DNA from: Chitinophagaceae bacterium
GTDB taxonomy: Bacteria; Bacteroidota; Bacteroidia; Chitinophagales; Chitinophagaceae
Reading direction: 5' to 3'
DNA: 51,455 nt
Assembly (NCBI GenBank): GCA_028288595.1
Contig: JAQBNK010000031.1
Location: forward strand, 1-51,455
Shown: piece by piece, positions 34,353 through 43,304 of the stretch
Numbering within the stretch: position 1 is the stretch's first letter
Layout: the number at the start of each line of letters is the position of its first letter
Program-made: the position numbers and the translations under genes
Notes under the pieces: model-generated
Told to the model about the DNA's origin: nothing
What the model saw: only the letters and a program-made list of their open reading frames with translations
Database searches by the model: none

Positions 34353-35714
34353 TTAATTTTTTAAAACCATATAAGTAAACGGCTCCAGGTTTACCGAACT
34401 GCTTAACGTGATTTTAGATCCATTGAATGCATCCTTCCATGAACTATTTACTAACTCACCCGGAACAGTATAGGTGACTTGCTTGTTTCTTAAATTAGAT
34501 AGGACCAACACCTTTTTGGAGCCTTGAATTTTTGTAAATACACATACATCATCACTGCTGTATGATGTTAATGTCCCTCTTCTTATGGGCTCACTGCCAT
34601 TTCTGAATGCAATGATCTTTTTGTATTCAGCCGTAACATCCGGATTGTTCAGCGTCCAGTCAATTTTGGTTGATGTAAATGGAAATACTAACCTGAATGG
34701 TGTTCCTATTTCCTGGCCATTATATACCATGGGAATTCCTTTCATGTAAGCAACCACTACAAAAGCGGCCATCGATCCTTTTTTACCTCCAAATAAATCT
34801 AAAGGTGTACCATCGGAGCTGTTAACATCATGATTGGTAAGGTATCTTATCATCCCCTGCCCCTCTTCAGTAACACCTCTGTAATCTCTTATGTTTACGG
34901 TATCGATTGAACGCACTGATTTATTCCTGCTATAAATATTTTTTAAGTTGCCAAAAAAGTTAAAACCGAAATTATAATCAAACCCGGCACCGAAATGCTC
35001 CGGGCGGCTTCCTTCCGCCAGCATTAATAATTTATGAGTAGAAATAGTTTTTAGTGTATCAATCGCCTGCTTCCAGAAATCAACCGGTGGTCCATCAGCA
35101 TAATCACAACGGAATCCATCAACGTTTGCTTTATATACCCATGATTTCATCGATCTGATCAATGCAAGACGCATATCAGCATTCTTAAAATTTAACTGAG
35201 CCACATCCCTCCAATTCCGTGGATATTTAATTTTCCCTGCTGTATCCTGTTCATACCATGATTTATTTGTGATCCATTGGTGATCCCATGAAGTGTGATT
35301 AGCAACGATGTCGATGAGCACAGCTATCTTCCGCTTATGTGCACCATCAACAAGCGTACGTAAATCTTCCAGTGTTCCAAATTCACCGCCAACAGCATCA
35401 TAATCTTTTGTTGCATAGGGCGAGTTGACTGAATTGAGTACACCGACAGGATAAATAGGCATCAGGTAAATAACATTTATCCCTAACGCTTTTATAGAAT
35501 CCAAACGGGCAGTAACCCCTTTTAAATCTCCGTTCTTGCTGAAAGAACGCAGGTTAACCTGGTACATAGTTACATCCCTGCGGTCAGGAACATCTTTGAA
35601 TGGTTTACCATATTGCGGAGGATACGGTTGGTTTTGCAGTGCCTGTGCGAACAAAGTGAATGAACTGCTTAACACGAGTACTGCACTGAATAAAAAGCTT
35701 ATAATTTTTTTCAT
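34353..35714 (-). CDS. GH13 alpha-amylase-family glycoside hydrolase, secreted
   Basis: The 453-aa protein has a signal peptide (cleavage near residue 23, ..LFAQ) and a GH13 barrel. Region I is DIVANHTSWD, the nucleophile is Asp204 in DGFRCDYAD, the acid/base is Glu234 in LAEGS, and the third acid is Asp296 in LTNHDVN. Its domain layout is short with a small C-terminal beta domain, as in cyclomaltodextrinase- or SusA-like enzymes of the periplasm. Alpha-1,4-glucan cleavage is expected; the exact product is unknown. It is the last gene of the minus-strand locus and lies 20 bp after the esterase gene. Confidence 0.9.
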   Translation of the reverse strand: MKKIISFLFSAVLVLSSSFTLFAQALQNQPYPPQYGKPFKDVPDRRDVTMYQVNLRSFSKNGDLKGVTARLDSIKALGINVIYLMPIYPVGVLNSVNSPYATKDYDAVGGEFGTLEDLRTLVDGAHKRKIAVLIDIVANHTSWDHQWITNKSWYEQDTAGKIKYPRNWRDVAQLNFKNADMRLALIRSMKSWVYKANVDGFRCDYADGPPVDFWKQAIDTLKTISTHKLLMLAEGSRPEHFGAGFDYNFGFNFFGNLKNIYSRNKSVRSIDTVNIRDYRGVTEEGQGMIRYLTNHDVNSSDGTPLDLFGGKKGSMAAFVVVAYMKGIPMVYNGQEIGTPFRLVFPFTSTKIDWTLNNPDVTAEYKKIIAFRNGSEPIRRGTLTSYSSDDVCVFTKIQGSKKVLVLSNLRNKQVTYTVPGELVNSSWKDAFNGSKITLSSSVNLEPFTYMVLKN

Positions 35715-35734
35715 GCTATTTAAAATTGAATTAA

Positions 35735-36652
35735 TTAATTCTTACCTGCTAACTGCGTATCGTTTTTATAAAAACCATTTAGTGCAAGCCATTTTACAAA
35801 AACCGGCAGCCAATAATCATCCTCTGTTTTATTGTACAATGCAAACCCATGTCCGCCTTTTTGATAAACCAATAATTGGCAGGCGATCTTTTGGACTACC
35901 AATGCTTTGTAATACGCAAGCGAATTACCTACAAGTGCTGTACTGTCATCTTCCGCATGCACCAGAAAAGCAGGCGGTGTATTTGCCGACACATGCAATT
36001 CCGGCGAGTTGGCGATCTTCTCTGCTAATGATGCATTTGAACCTATCAACGTACGTCTTGTTTTAGAGGTGGGTGAAGTAAGGGTATCCATTAAACTGAT
36101 TACCGGGTATATGAGCCCTGTAAATGCGGGGCGCTTCATAGTACTTGTATTCGCAGCCAGTGCTGTCAGGTGTCCACCTGCAGACAATCCGAGTAAACCG
36201 ATATGTGTTGTATCCAATTTCCATTTTGCAGCACTATCATACACGATCTTCATCGCTTGTTTCAGATCCATCATTGGAATATTTCTGAACGAAGTGAATG
36301 TCGAATCCTGCCATGTTCTGTATTTTAAAACAAATGCAGTGATGCCATAATTGTTTAATTGTTTTGCGATATCATATCCTCCGTCTTCAATACTCAAATT
36401 AAGATAGCCGCCGCCGGGACAAATAATAACTGCTGATTGTGCAGGATTTTGTTTTTGCGGGATGTACACAGTAAGTGTTGGATTAGTAACATTCTTCACC
36501 GTTGGTCTTCCACTTGCGGGTGTGCTGAATATTTCTTTGTCCTCAATTCTGAGATTGCCTGGTGGTATACCGCGGTATAATTTGATGACTTCTTGCGCAT
36601 CCACAACAAGGATTAACATGCATGCAGCGATCAACAATTTTATTTTTTTCAT
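35735..36652 (-). CDS. Alpha/beta hydrolase, esterase-like (BD-FAE/acetyl esterase type), secreted
   Basis: The 305-aa protein has a signal peptide and an alpha/beta hydrolase body: the oxyanion motif VIICPGGGYLNLS, the nucleophile elbow GLSAGGH (near residue 150), and a late Asp (AEDDSTALV) and His (KGGHGFALYN). This set occurs in carbohydrate esterases such as feruloyl or acetyl esterases. An esterase between two amylases is unusual for a starch locus and suggests the target glucan may carry esters, or that the enzyme has another role. The gene follows the second GH13 gene after a hairpin terminator at 36711-36739. Confidence 0.8.
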   Translation of the reverse strand: MKKIKLLIAACMLILVVDAQEVIKLYRGIPPGNLRIEDKEIFSTPASGRPTVKNVTNPTLTVYIPQKQNPAQSAVIICPGGGYLNLSIEDGGYDIAKQLNNYGITAFVLKYRTWQDSTFTSFRNIPMMDLKQAMKIVYDSAAKWKLDTTHIGLLGLSAGGHLTALAANTSTMKRPAFTGLIYPVISLMDTLTSPTSKTRRTLIGSNASLAEKIANSPELHVSANTPPAFLVHAEDDSTALVGNSLAYYKALVVQKIACQLLVYQKGGHGFALYNKTEDDYWLPVFVKWLALNGFYKNDTQLAGKN

Positions 36653-36710
36653 CCTGGTAATTTGTTTAGTGATTCAATGGTGGTGGATGAATGTAATTGC
36701 CAAACCATAT

Positions 36711-36739
36711 AAAAAACCCACCTGATCGGCGGGCTTTTT
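36711..36739 (-). terminator. Hairpin with T-run inside the utilization locus
   Basis: CCCACC (36717-36722) and GGCGGG (36728-36733) pair except one mismatch, loop TGATC. On the minus strand the stem is followed by six T. It sits just after the GH13 gene ending at 36796 and before the esterase gene, so it could reduce or stop read-through. Confidence 0.7.
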
Positions 36740-36795
36740 AATAAGTTTTAAGTTAACTGTTTGCAGACTTCACTTTTGCCAATTTGCAGCACATT

Positions 36796-38361
36796 TTATT
36801 TTTGCAAAAGCACAGAACTGTATGCAGGTATGCTTACAACCCTGCTTTTCAGATTGGCATTTTTGTCTTTGTATAATATTTTACTGTATTGCGCAAGGTC
36901 ATTAGATAAGGTCGCTGTAACCTCTGCCCCGGATACATTGTGTATAACCAATACAGGATCATCTCCCGTTCGTATAAAAGCACTCAATGCGCTGTTATTA
37001 AAATTCACTGGTTCCAGTTCTCCATAGGTCAATGCCTTATTGGAATTTCTTATTTGAATAAGTTTTTTATAGTGATTATATACAGAGTTTTGATCCCTCA
37101 TCTGCTGGCTCAATGGTACCATCGTTGAATCGTTACTGTTGAATGGTTTTTCCCAGGTGGTACGTGATTTATCTTTCTCTTTTGTATCCCAAAGAAAGGG
37201 TTCGCGAATACCCTGGTCTGGCTTTTTACCAAGCATTCCTATTTCTTCTCCATAGTACAGGTAAGGCGACCCCGGTAGCGTAAGTAAAATTGAAGCAGCC
37301 ACTTTTGCTTTATCAGTATTACCATTAAGCGAACTCATAATACGCACCTGGTCGTGATTGGTAAGAAAGGTAGCGTCAACATAATCAGGGTTAACCGTTC
37401 TGTAAAAATCACGGATCTTTTTATGCATGATCGCAAGTGAATCTGCACGTTCAGTATTTAATGCTTTGATGATTGCTACGCCCATGTCGAAATCGAACAA
37501 TGCCGGAATTCCTTTCAGGTAGGGCCCTACTACTTCTGCAGGCGCCCACACTTCACCCACCAGGTAAAAATCTTTATTTACTTTTCTCATTTCCTGGAGA
37601 AAGTATTCCCACCAGCGATGATTATCCTGGGCACGTTCATCAGGAAAAATATGACGGGCAGCATCCAAACGGAAGCCGTCTACTTTAACTTCAGATGCCC
37701 AGAAGCGCCCAACCTTGAAAATTTCTTCGCGAAGTTTGGGGTTATCATAATTCAGGTCCGGCATATTACCGCCGAACTGCGCATAATAATAGTAATTGCT
37801 ATCAGCACCCGGTAGTCTTACCCAATGATTCCTTTCCCTGTTTTCTCCTGCAGTAACATTGCCACGAGAACGGGTCTGCGGATCAGATTTTTCGGTCCAT
37901 ACATAATAATCGCGGTAAGGACTGTTAACACCTTTTCTCGCATCTACAAACCAGGGGTTCCTGCTGCTCGAATGATTAAGCACCATATCAATAACCACCT
38001 TTATATTTCTTTTGTGTGCTTCTTCAACAAATTTCTTAAAATCAGCAACGGTACCATAAGTTGAATCGATACCATAATAATCCATCACATCATATTTGTG
38101 ATAAGATGGCGATGGACTCATCGGCATGAGCCAGAGCGAACCGACACCAAGGTCTTTCAGATAGTCAAGCTTAGACATCATTCCCTTAATATCACCTTTA
38201 CCATCTCCGTCAGAATCTGCAAATGATTGTACATAAATTTCATAACTGATGGTTCTCGGCCAGGAACTAATGTTAGCTCCCTGTTGCCCTGAAACTGTGT
38301 GGGCGCCAAGACCTATAAAACAAACGAGAAACAAAATAAAATAGGAATACAAACTCTTCAT
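36796..38361 (-). CDS. GH13 alpha-amylase-family glycoside hydrolase, secreted
   Basis: The 521-aa protein has a signal peptide ending near VSGQQ (about residue 26). The GH13 marks are a calcium-type loop DSDGDGKGD (49-57), region I DMVLNHSS, the nucleophile Asp233 in DGFRLDAARH, the acid/base Glu270 in LVGEVW and Asp337 in LTNHDQVR. The DGDG loop and length resemble the oligo-1,6-glucosidase/alpha-glucosidase and GH13_36 enzymes. It has no lipobox, so it should be periplasmic rather than a surface SusG. It follows SusD and precedes the internal terminator. Confidence 0.9.
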   Translation of the reverse strand: MKSLYSYFILFLVCFIGLGAHTVSGQQGANISSWPRTISYEIYVQSFADSDGDGKGDIKGMMSKLDYLKDLGVGSLWLMPMSPSPSYHKYDVMDYYGIDSTYGTVADFKKFVEEAHKRNIKVVIDMVLNHSSSRNPWFVDARKGVNSPYRDYYVWTEKSDPQTRSRGNVTAGENRERNHWVRLPGADSNYYYYAQFGGNMPDLNYDNPKLREEIFKVGRFWASEVKVDGFRLDAARHIFPDERAQDNHRWWEYFLQEMRKVNKDFYLVGEVWAPAEVVGPYLKGIPALFDFDMGVAIIKALNTERADSLAIMHKKIRDFYRTVNPDYVDATFLTNHDQVRIMSSLNGNTDKAKVAASILLTLPGSPYLYYGEEIGMLGKKPDQGIREPFLWDTKEKDKSRTTWEKPFNSNDSTMVPLSQQMRDQNSVYNHYKKLIQIRNSNKALTYGELEPVNFNNSALSAFIRTGDDPVLVIHNVSGAEVTATLSNDLAQYSKILYKDKNANLKSRVVSIPAYSSVLLQK

Positions 38362-38412
38362 GTTGCGACTGTTAATTTGTGGTCATTGATATAATTCCTG
38401 TCCCTATAAAAA

Positions 38413-39834
38413 TTAATTCAAAATAATACCCGGGTTTCCGCTTTGTTCGTCATCTGGTATCTGGAACATAACTTTTCGTGAATCCCATGCATCTCCTCTT
38501 ACGTCCAGCTTCAGGCGTTTAAGTTCGTGCAGGCGTTCTCCACGGAAGGACAGTTCTAAACGGCGTTCTTTACGGACAGCGTCAATAATACCGGCTTGTC
38601 CTGCAGCCACAGTTGTAACCGGTGCACCATAAGCACGCTTTTCTATTTTGTTCAGCCACAACACAGCCTCAGCAAGATCAGCCGGAGCACCTGATGAAGC
38701 AAGCGCCTCAGCATAGATCAACAACAATTCATCAAAGCCGGTTACAATAGCATCCATAGCAGCGTAGTCGAATTTTTTGGTATAAACAACACCATTCTTT
38801 GTAACAAAGAATTTGTTGTACCGTAAGTCTTTTGCCGGTGTGTATGCTGCAAGAAGACTTGCAGATGGAGAAAATTGCGGTATGGCTCCATTGGTATTAT
38901 TAGTTCTATATGCCCCGGTAAGACCTCCCCATAAATTGTTAGTGGCGCTTACACTTGGTATAGCAAAAATAACTTCCTTGGTAGTTCCGCCGGTGGTGGT
39001 TGCTCTTGAGTATTTGGTGATCACATCTGCATCGAGATCGTACGTACCTGACTGCATAACAGGTTTGGCTTCTGTAACCGCGTTAGGCATATCACCCTTA
39101 AAAAAATAAACTTTAGCTAAAAGAGCTTTTGCCGCATCACGTGTAGCAAAACCATTATTCCAGGTTGTTCTTGTTGCAGGCAAATTTGCAGAAGCAAATT
39201 TAAGATCTGTGATAATTTGCGTGTATACTTCTTCTACGGTAGAACGCTGCAATTTGTCAAAAGACTCGGTGATAGTAGTAGTACCTCTCAAACGGATCAC
39301 AATTCCTCTCCCTGCTATATTTTTCGTTGCATCGCTATACGGTAATCCGAAAAAACGAACGAGGTGAAAAAATCCCAGTCCTCTTATATAAGCAGCATCT
39401 GCTTTTAGCTGGCTTACCACAGCCGGGTCAGCAGTTGCTAAAATAGGATCTGCTATGGTGCTTGAACTGGCAACATTTGCCCTGTTAATTGCCAGGTAGG
39501 TATTGTTCCAGGTATCGCGGCCCCGTGGATTAAAAAGATCCATCGAGTGACCCACAATTTGCGACCAGTCGAAAATACTGGATGTGGTTACTGCATCGTC
39601 TGCCATTACATCGGCACTAACCAACGGGTTTCCGTTCATAAACCCGGCGCTGTTAATCTGGGCATACGCACTGATCATTAATTTTTTCAGGTCATCAGAC
39701 GTTTTAATAGCATCAACTGTAAGGACGGTAGTTCCACCAGGCCTGATCTCCAGGAAGTCTGTTTTATTGCAGGAAACCAAAAAAAGCCCGCATCCTATAA
39801 TTATTGTTTTGATGAATGAGTATTTGAATTTCAT
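38413..39834 (-). CDS. susD: SusD/RagB-family outer-membrane glycan-binding lipoprotein
   Basis: SusD proteins bind polysaccharide on the cell surface and close over the SusC channel. The 473-aa protein has a lipoprotein signal (..GCGLFLVSC, Cys22) and the SusD/RagB layout: an N-terminal TPR-type region (KKLMISAYAQINSAG), ADAAYIRGLGFFHLVRFFG and DLAEAVLWLNKIEKRAYG, with RKERRLELSFRGERLHELKR near the C-terminus. It is paired with SusC 10 bp upstream (minus strand). Starch binding is inferred from the locus, not seen directly in the sequence. Confidence 0.92.
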   Translation of the reverse strand: MKFKYSFIKTIIIGCGLFLVSCNKTDFLEIRPGGTTVLTVDAIKTSDDLKKLMISAYAQINSAGFMNGNPLVSADVMADDAVTTSSIFDWSQIVGHSMDLFNPRGRDTWNNTYLAINRANVASSSTIADPILATADPAVVSQLKADAAYIRGLGFFHLVRFFGLPYSDATKNIAGRGIVIRLRGTTTITESFDKLQRSTVEEVYTQIITDLKFASANLPATRTTWNNGFATRDAAKALLAKVYFFKGDMPNAVTEAKPVMQSGTYDLDADVITKYSRATTTGGTTKEVIFAIPSVSATNNLWGGLTGAYRTNNTNGAIPQFSPSASLLAAYTPAKDLRYNKFFVTKNGVVYTKKFDYAAMDAIVTGFDELLLIYAEALASSGAPADLAEAVLWLNKIEKRAYGAPVTTVAAGQAGIIDAVRKERRLELSFRGERLHELKRLKLDVRGDAWDSRKVMFQIPDDEQSGNPGIILN

Positions 39835-39844
39835 GATGCTGATT

Positions 39845-42800
39845 TTAAAAGTTCAGGTTTAAGCTAAGCGTATAATTTTTCGATTGCGGCGGTGTTAAAT
39901 AAGTAACGTTAGGGCTCACATTACGTTGCTGTGAGCTGGTTGCATCTCTGAATACTTCAGGATCGCCTTTGTATTCACTGATCGTGAAAATATTACTCGC
40001 CGACAAAGCGATACGGGCATTAGAAATATGAAGTTTTTTAATGAGCTGTTGTGGCAGGCGGTATCCGAAGCTTACCACCTTCATTCTGAAATAGCTCGCA
40101 CTATGCAGGTATTCGGTCGTATTCCGGGTACGTGCAAGACTGGTTAATCCCAATGTAAGTCGCGGTATTGTGGTGATATCACCGGGCTTCTGCCATCTTT
40201 GCAGCACTTCTTTTTTCGGGTTCCATTCGCCAATATTATTCAACTGAAATTTTTCTGCATCGTCATAAATATTACCACCAATCTGGTAGGTTCCGGTAAA
40301 ACCGAATTCAAAATTTTTCCATGTAAAGCGGTTATCAATTCCACCGAAGAAATCGGGGTAGGGCGAACCTACAATTTGACGATCACGTTGCGCATTATAT
40401 TCTTTGGTTGTTCCGGCTACATTTTTGGCAGCATCCAGCATTTCATAAACAGGCATTCCATCTACTGGATCAATATACAAGGTCTTCACCAAGTAATTGG
40501 AGCCAATAGGATACCCTGTAAGAACCCTTGTATCACCATTTCCACCGAGTGCATCGGGGCTTGTTGTTCCAATATCCAACACCCTGTTGGTATTGCGTGC
40601 AATATTGAAATCTGTGGTCCATGTGAAATTTTTTCGAACGATATTCTTTGAGCTGATGCTGAATTCTATTCCTTTATTTCTCACTTTTCCGTAGTTCCCT
40701 AAAACACTTCCGTATCCTGCAGAAGTTGTCGTTCTTACATTAAGGAAAAGATCACTTGCATCTTTGATATAATAACTTATTTCACCTGAAATTCTGTTAT
40801 TAAGAAATCCATATTCAAGGCCTATATCATAATTTTTAGTTGTCTCCCATTTCAGATCAGGATTTGCCAGACCAGAGATTGAATAATATGCATTTCCTAC
40901 ATATTGCTGCGAAGTAGCCGTGTTGGTGGTACCCCATTGCGCATAGTTGCCTATTTCGGCGTTACCTGTGATTCCATAACCGGCTTTCAACTTGAGGTAA
41001 CTAAGGCCCTTAATATTTTTCATGAATTGCTCGCTTGTAACGATCCAACCTACAGACACAGCCGGGAAAGTACCAAATTTGTTATTTGTTCCGAATCGTG
41101 AAGAACCATCACGACGAAATATTCCGGTAAACAGGTAGCGGTCTTTAAAAGTATAGTTGACGCGGCCGTAGTAGGACAAAAAGGAATATTGGGTCTGGGT
41201 GCCTGTTGATCTTGTATGACTTGGATTGCCAATGTTGATAGCTGGATTTGTTGGACTAGGAATACTGTCGGGAGGCAGAACCGGGTTGTTGAAAAGCCAG
41301 TCTTCGGCACCAGGCAGAAAAGTCACGCTTTCACTTTTAGAATTCGTTGTATATTTTAATATTTCACCGCCTAATAAAAATTTAAACCTGTGAACCTGTT
41401 TAAGCTGGAGATTATAATTCAAAAATGCTTTACTGCTCACATTGGCAAGAAAGCTGTTGTTCACGTTAGAAGGCGGCGTGTTGGATAGGACCTTGGTAGT
41501 AAGCTGGTAAAGCTTATTATCGCTGTAATCGAATGTACCTTCTAAATGCAGGGCCAGGCCTTTAATGATAGTCAGATCTGCATTCAAACCCGCAAACGTT
41601 CTCCCGTTTTTTGACCGGCGTGTTCTATTATACACTTCTGCCAATGAATTTGAGCCAATGGGAGTTCTGTAAAATGTATCTGCCTGGTAAATTGGAAAAT
41701 AAGGTAATGCAGTGGAAATCGCTCTTCCGTATCCGCCATCAAATCCTACTGGTACGTGATTCTGGTCGGTGGCGGTATAGGAAAAATTACCTGATACTTT
41801 GAGGAATGAAAATGGCATATAATCGATATTCACTCTTCCACTATATCTTCTGAAAATATCATTAACCAGGAATGAACTTTCCCTCGCCTGGGATAATCCG
41901 ACATAAGCTCTTAGTTTTTGTGATCCCAAACTAACAGACAGATCATTAAATGTAGAAAAGCCGGTATGCGTGGTGGCATCCTGCCAGTCAGTATTATTTT
42001 TGAGGGCATCTGCTTCAGTATACCCTCCTGGTAAGACCTTTGTGGCCGGGGCTCCCGTTGGATTAAATTTATAATCATTCGCTACCGCTTCTTTATATAA
42101 TGCAATGAATTCCTCAGTATTTAAAAGTTCTGGTTTCCTGGTAATATTCGATGCGGAATATCGTGAAGAGAAGCTGAATTGTGGTTTTCCTTTTTTACCT
42201 CGTTTCGTTGTGATCAATACAACTCCGTTAGCACCTCTCGAACCATAGATAGCTGCCGATGATGCATCTTTTAAAATCTCAATACTTTCTATATCAGCGG
42301 GGTTAATGGAGGAAAGAGGATTAGTGTTGGCGGCTGCAATCGTTTGACCGGAATTCGCTGGAATAGGAATACCATCAACTACATATAGAGGTTCTCCACC
42401 GGCTGTGATCGAACCCGTTCCACGAATCCGGATTATTGTGCCCGATCCAGCCATTCCCGTTGATTGTGTTACCTGTACACCCGCGGCCCGCCCTTGCAAG
42501 GCAGCATCAAACGAGGAAACAGGAAGTGAGGCAAACACTTTACCGTCAATCTTGGATATCGTACCAGTTACATCACGGCGGTTCTGAACACCATAACCAA
42601 CAACCACCACCTCATCCAACGATTCGGTTTTGCTTGTTAAGCTAATATTGAATTCAGATTGCTGACCAATAAGTACCTTTTTAACTTCATACCCGATAGA
42701 AGAAATAGTAAACATATCTGTTGGGGATCCCTGCAGGCTAAATTCGCCGCGTGAACCGGTAGTGGTATACCTCGTTCTGCCAGCGGAGGCAACGCTAACT

Positions 42801-42940
42801 GAAGCTCCAACGACAGGGTCTCCTTTTTCATTGACGACTCTACCTGTAACTGCCCGGTTCTGAGCACTTACAGATTGAAACAACAAAAGAGACAGGGAAC
42901 ATAAAAATAAAATTAGTAATGGGAGCAGTTTACTTTTCAT
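39845..42940 (-). CDS. susC: SusC/RagA-family TonB-dependent outer-membrane receptor
   Basis: SusC forms a 22-strand pore that imports oligosaccharides with TonB energy. The start is ATG 42940; a TTG two codons earlier is less likely. The 1031-aa protein has a signal peptide, a carboxypeptidase-D-like domain (GRVVNEKGDPVVGASVSV), the TonB-box-like DEVVVVGYG, a plug domain (LQGRAAGVQVTQSTG, DASSAAIYGSRGANGVVLI) and a long beta barrel ending with the aromatic YTLSLNLNF. The stop codon is followed by susD 10 bp later. Three inverted repeats lie upstream at 43047-43168. Confidence 0.95.
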   Translation of the reverse strand: MKSKLLPLLILFLCSLSLLLFQSVSAQNRAVTGRVVNEKGDPVVGASVSVASAGRTRYTTTGSRGEFSLQGSPTDMFTISSIGYEVKKVLIGQQSEFNISLTSKTESLDEVVVVGYGVQNRRDVTGTISKIDGKVFASLPVSSFDAALQGRAAGVQVTQSTGMAGSGTIIRIRGTGSITAGGEPLYVVDGIPIPANSGQTIAAANTNPLSSINPADIESIEILKDASSAAIYGSRGANGVVLITTKRGKKGKPQFSFSSRYSASNITRKPELLNTEEFIALYKEAVANDYKFNPTGAPATKVLPGGYTEADALKNNTDWQDATTHTGFSTFNDLSVSLGSQKLRAYVGLSQARESSFLVNDIFRRYSGRVNIDYMPFSFLKVSGNFSYTATDQNHVPVGFDGGYGRAISTALPYFPIYQADTFYRTPIGSNSLAEVYNRTRRSKNGRTFAGLNADLTIIKGLALHLEGTFDYSDNKLYQLTTKVLSNTPPSNVNNSFLANVSSKAFLNYNLQLKQVHRFKFLLGGEILKYTTNSKSESVTFLPGAEDWLFNNPVLPPDSIPSPTNPAINIGNPSHTRSTGTQTQYSFLSYYGRVNYTFKDRYLFTGIFRRDGSSRFGTNNKFGTFPAVSVGWIVTSEQFMKNIKGLSYLKLKAGYGITGNAEIGNYAQWGTTNTATSQQYVGNAYYSISGLANPDLKWETTKNYDIGLEYGFLNNRISGEISYYIKDASDLFLNVRTTTSAGYGSVLGNYGKVRNKGIEFSISSKNIVRKNFTWTTDFNIARNTNRVLDIGTTSPDALGGNGDTRVLTGYPIGSNYLVKTLYIDPVDGMPVYEMLDAAKNVAGTTKEYNAQRDRQIVGSPYPDFFGGIDNRFTWKNFEFGFTGTYQIGGNIYDDAEKFQLNNIGEWNPKKEVLQRWQKPGDITTIPRLTLGLTSLARTRNTTEYLHSASYFRMKVVSFGYRLPQQLIKKLHISNARIALSASNIFTISEYKGDPEVFRDATSSQQRNVSPNVTYLTPPQSKNYTLSLNLNF

Positions 42941-43304
42941 ATGCAAGTTTTGGGTGATTCAGGAAATAATGTGCAGGCAGTCGGGATGACTGAAAGTTTT
43001 GTTTTAAGCCGCACGATATACAAAAATTGATAAAGCAGCTTATTTAATACCTTATTTAAAGGTATAGTATCCATAAAGGGTCTGGTCATATGGCAGTTTA
43101 CATTTTGGCGAAAATGTGTTACAATCGTTTTTGTTTTGACTTATCCTATCGTAACCTGATTCGGTTACCGAATAGACATTTTTTTTGATGGAAACCGTAA
43201 TCCATGGGTCTCAAAATATTTTCAACGCGTCTCATTTACGATTCATTACGGCCGCAGATCAGAAAACACTTCCAACTGTAAACTATCAACTCCTTAAATT
43301 ATTT
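42941..43304. promoter_or_regulatory. Upstream region of susC with three inverted repeats
   Basis: About 360 bp with no gene. Dyads are ATACCTT-attta-AAGGTAT (43047-43065), ACATTTT-ggcg-AAAATGT (43100-43117) and GTAACC-tgattc-GGTTAC (43151-43168). No perfect TAnnTTTG box was found on the minus strand; AATTTTTG at 43021-43028 (minus-strand reading) is one base off. The dyads are candidate sites for the locus regulator. Confidence 0.5.
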
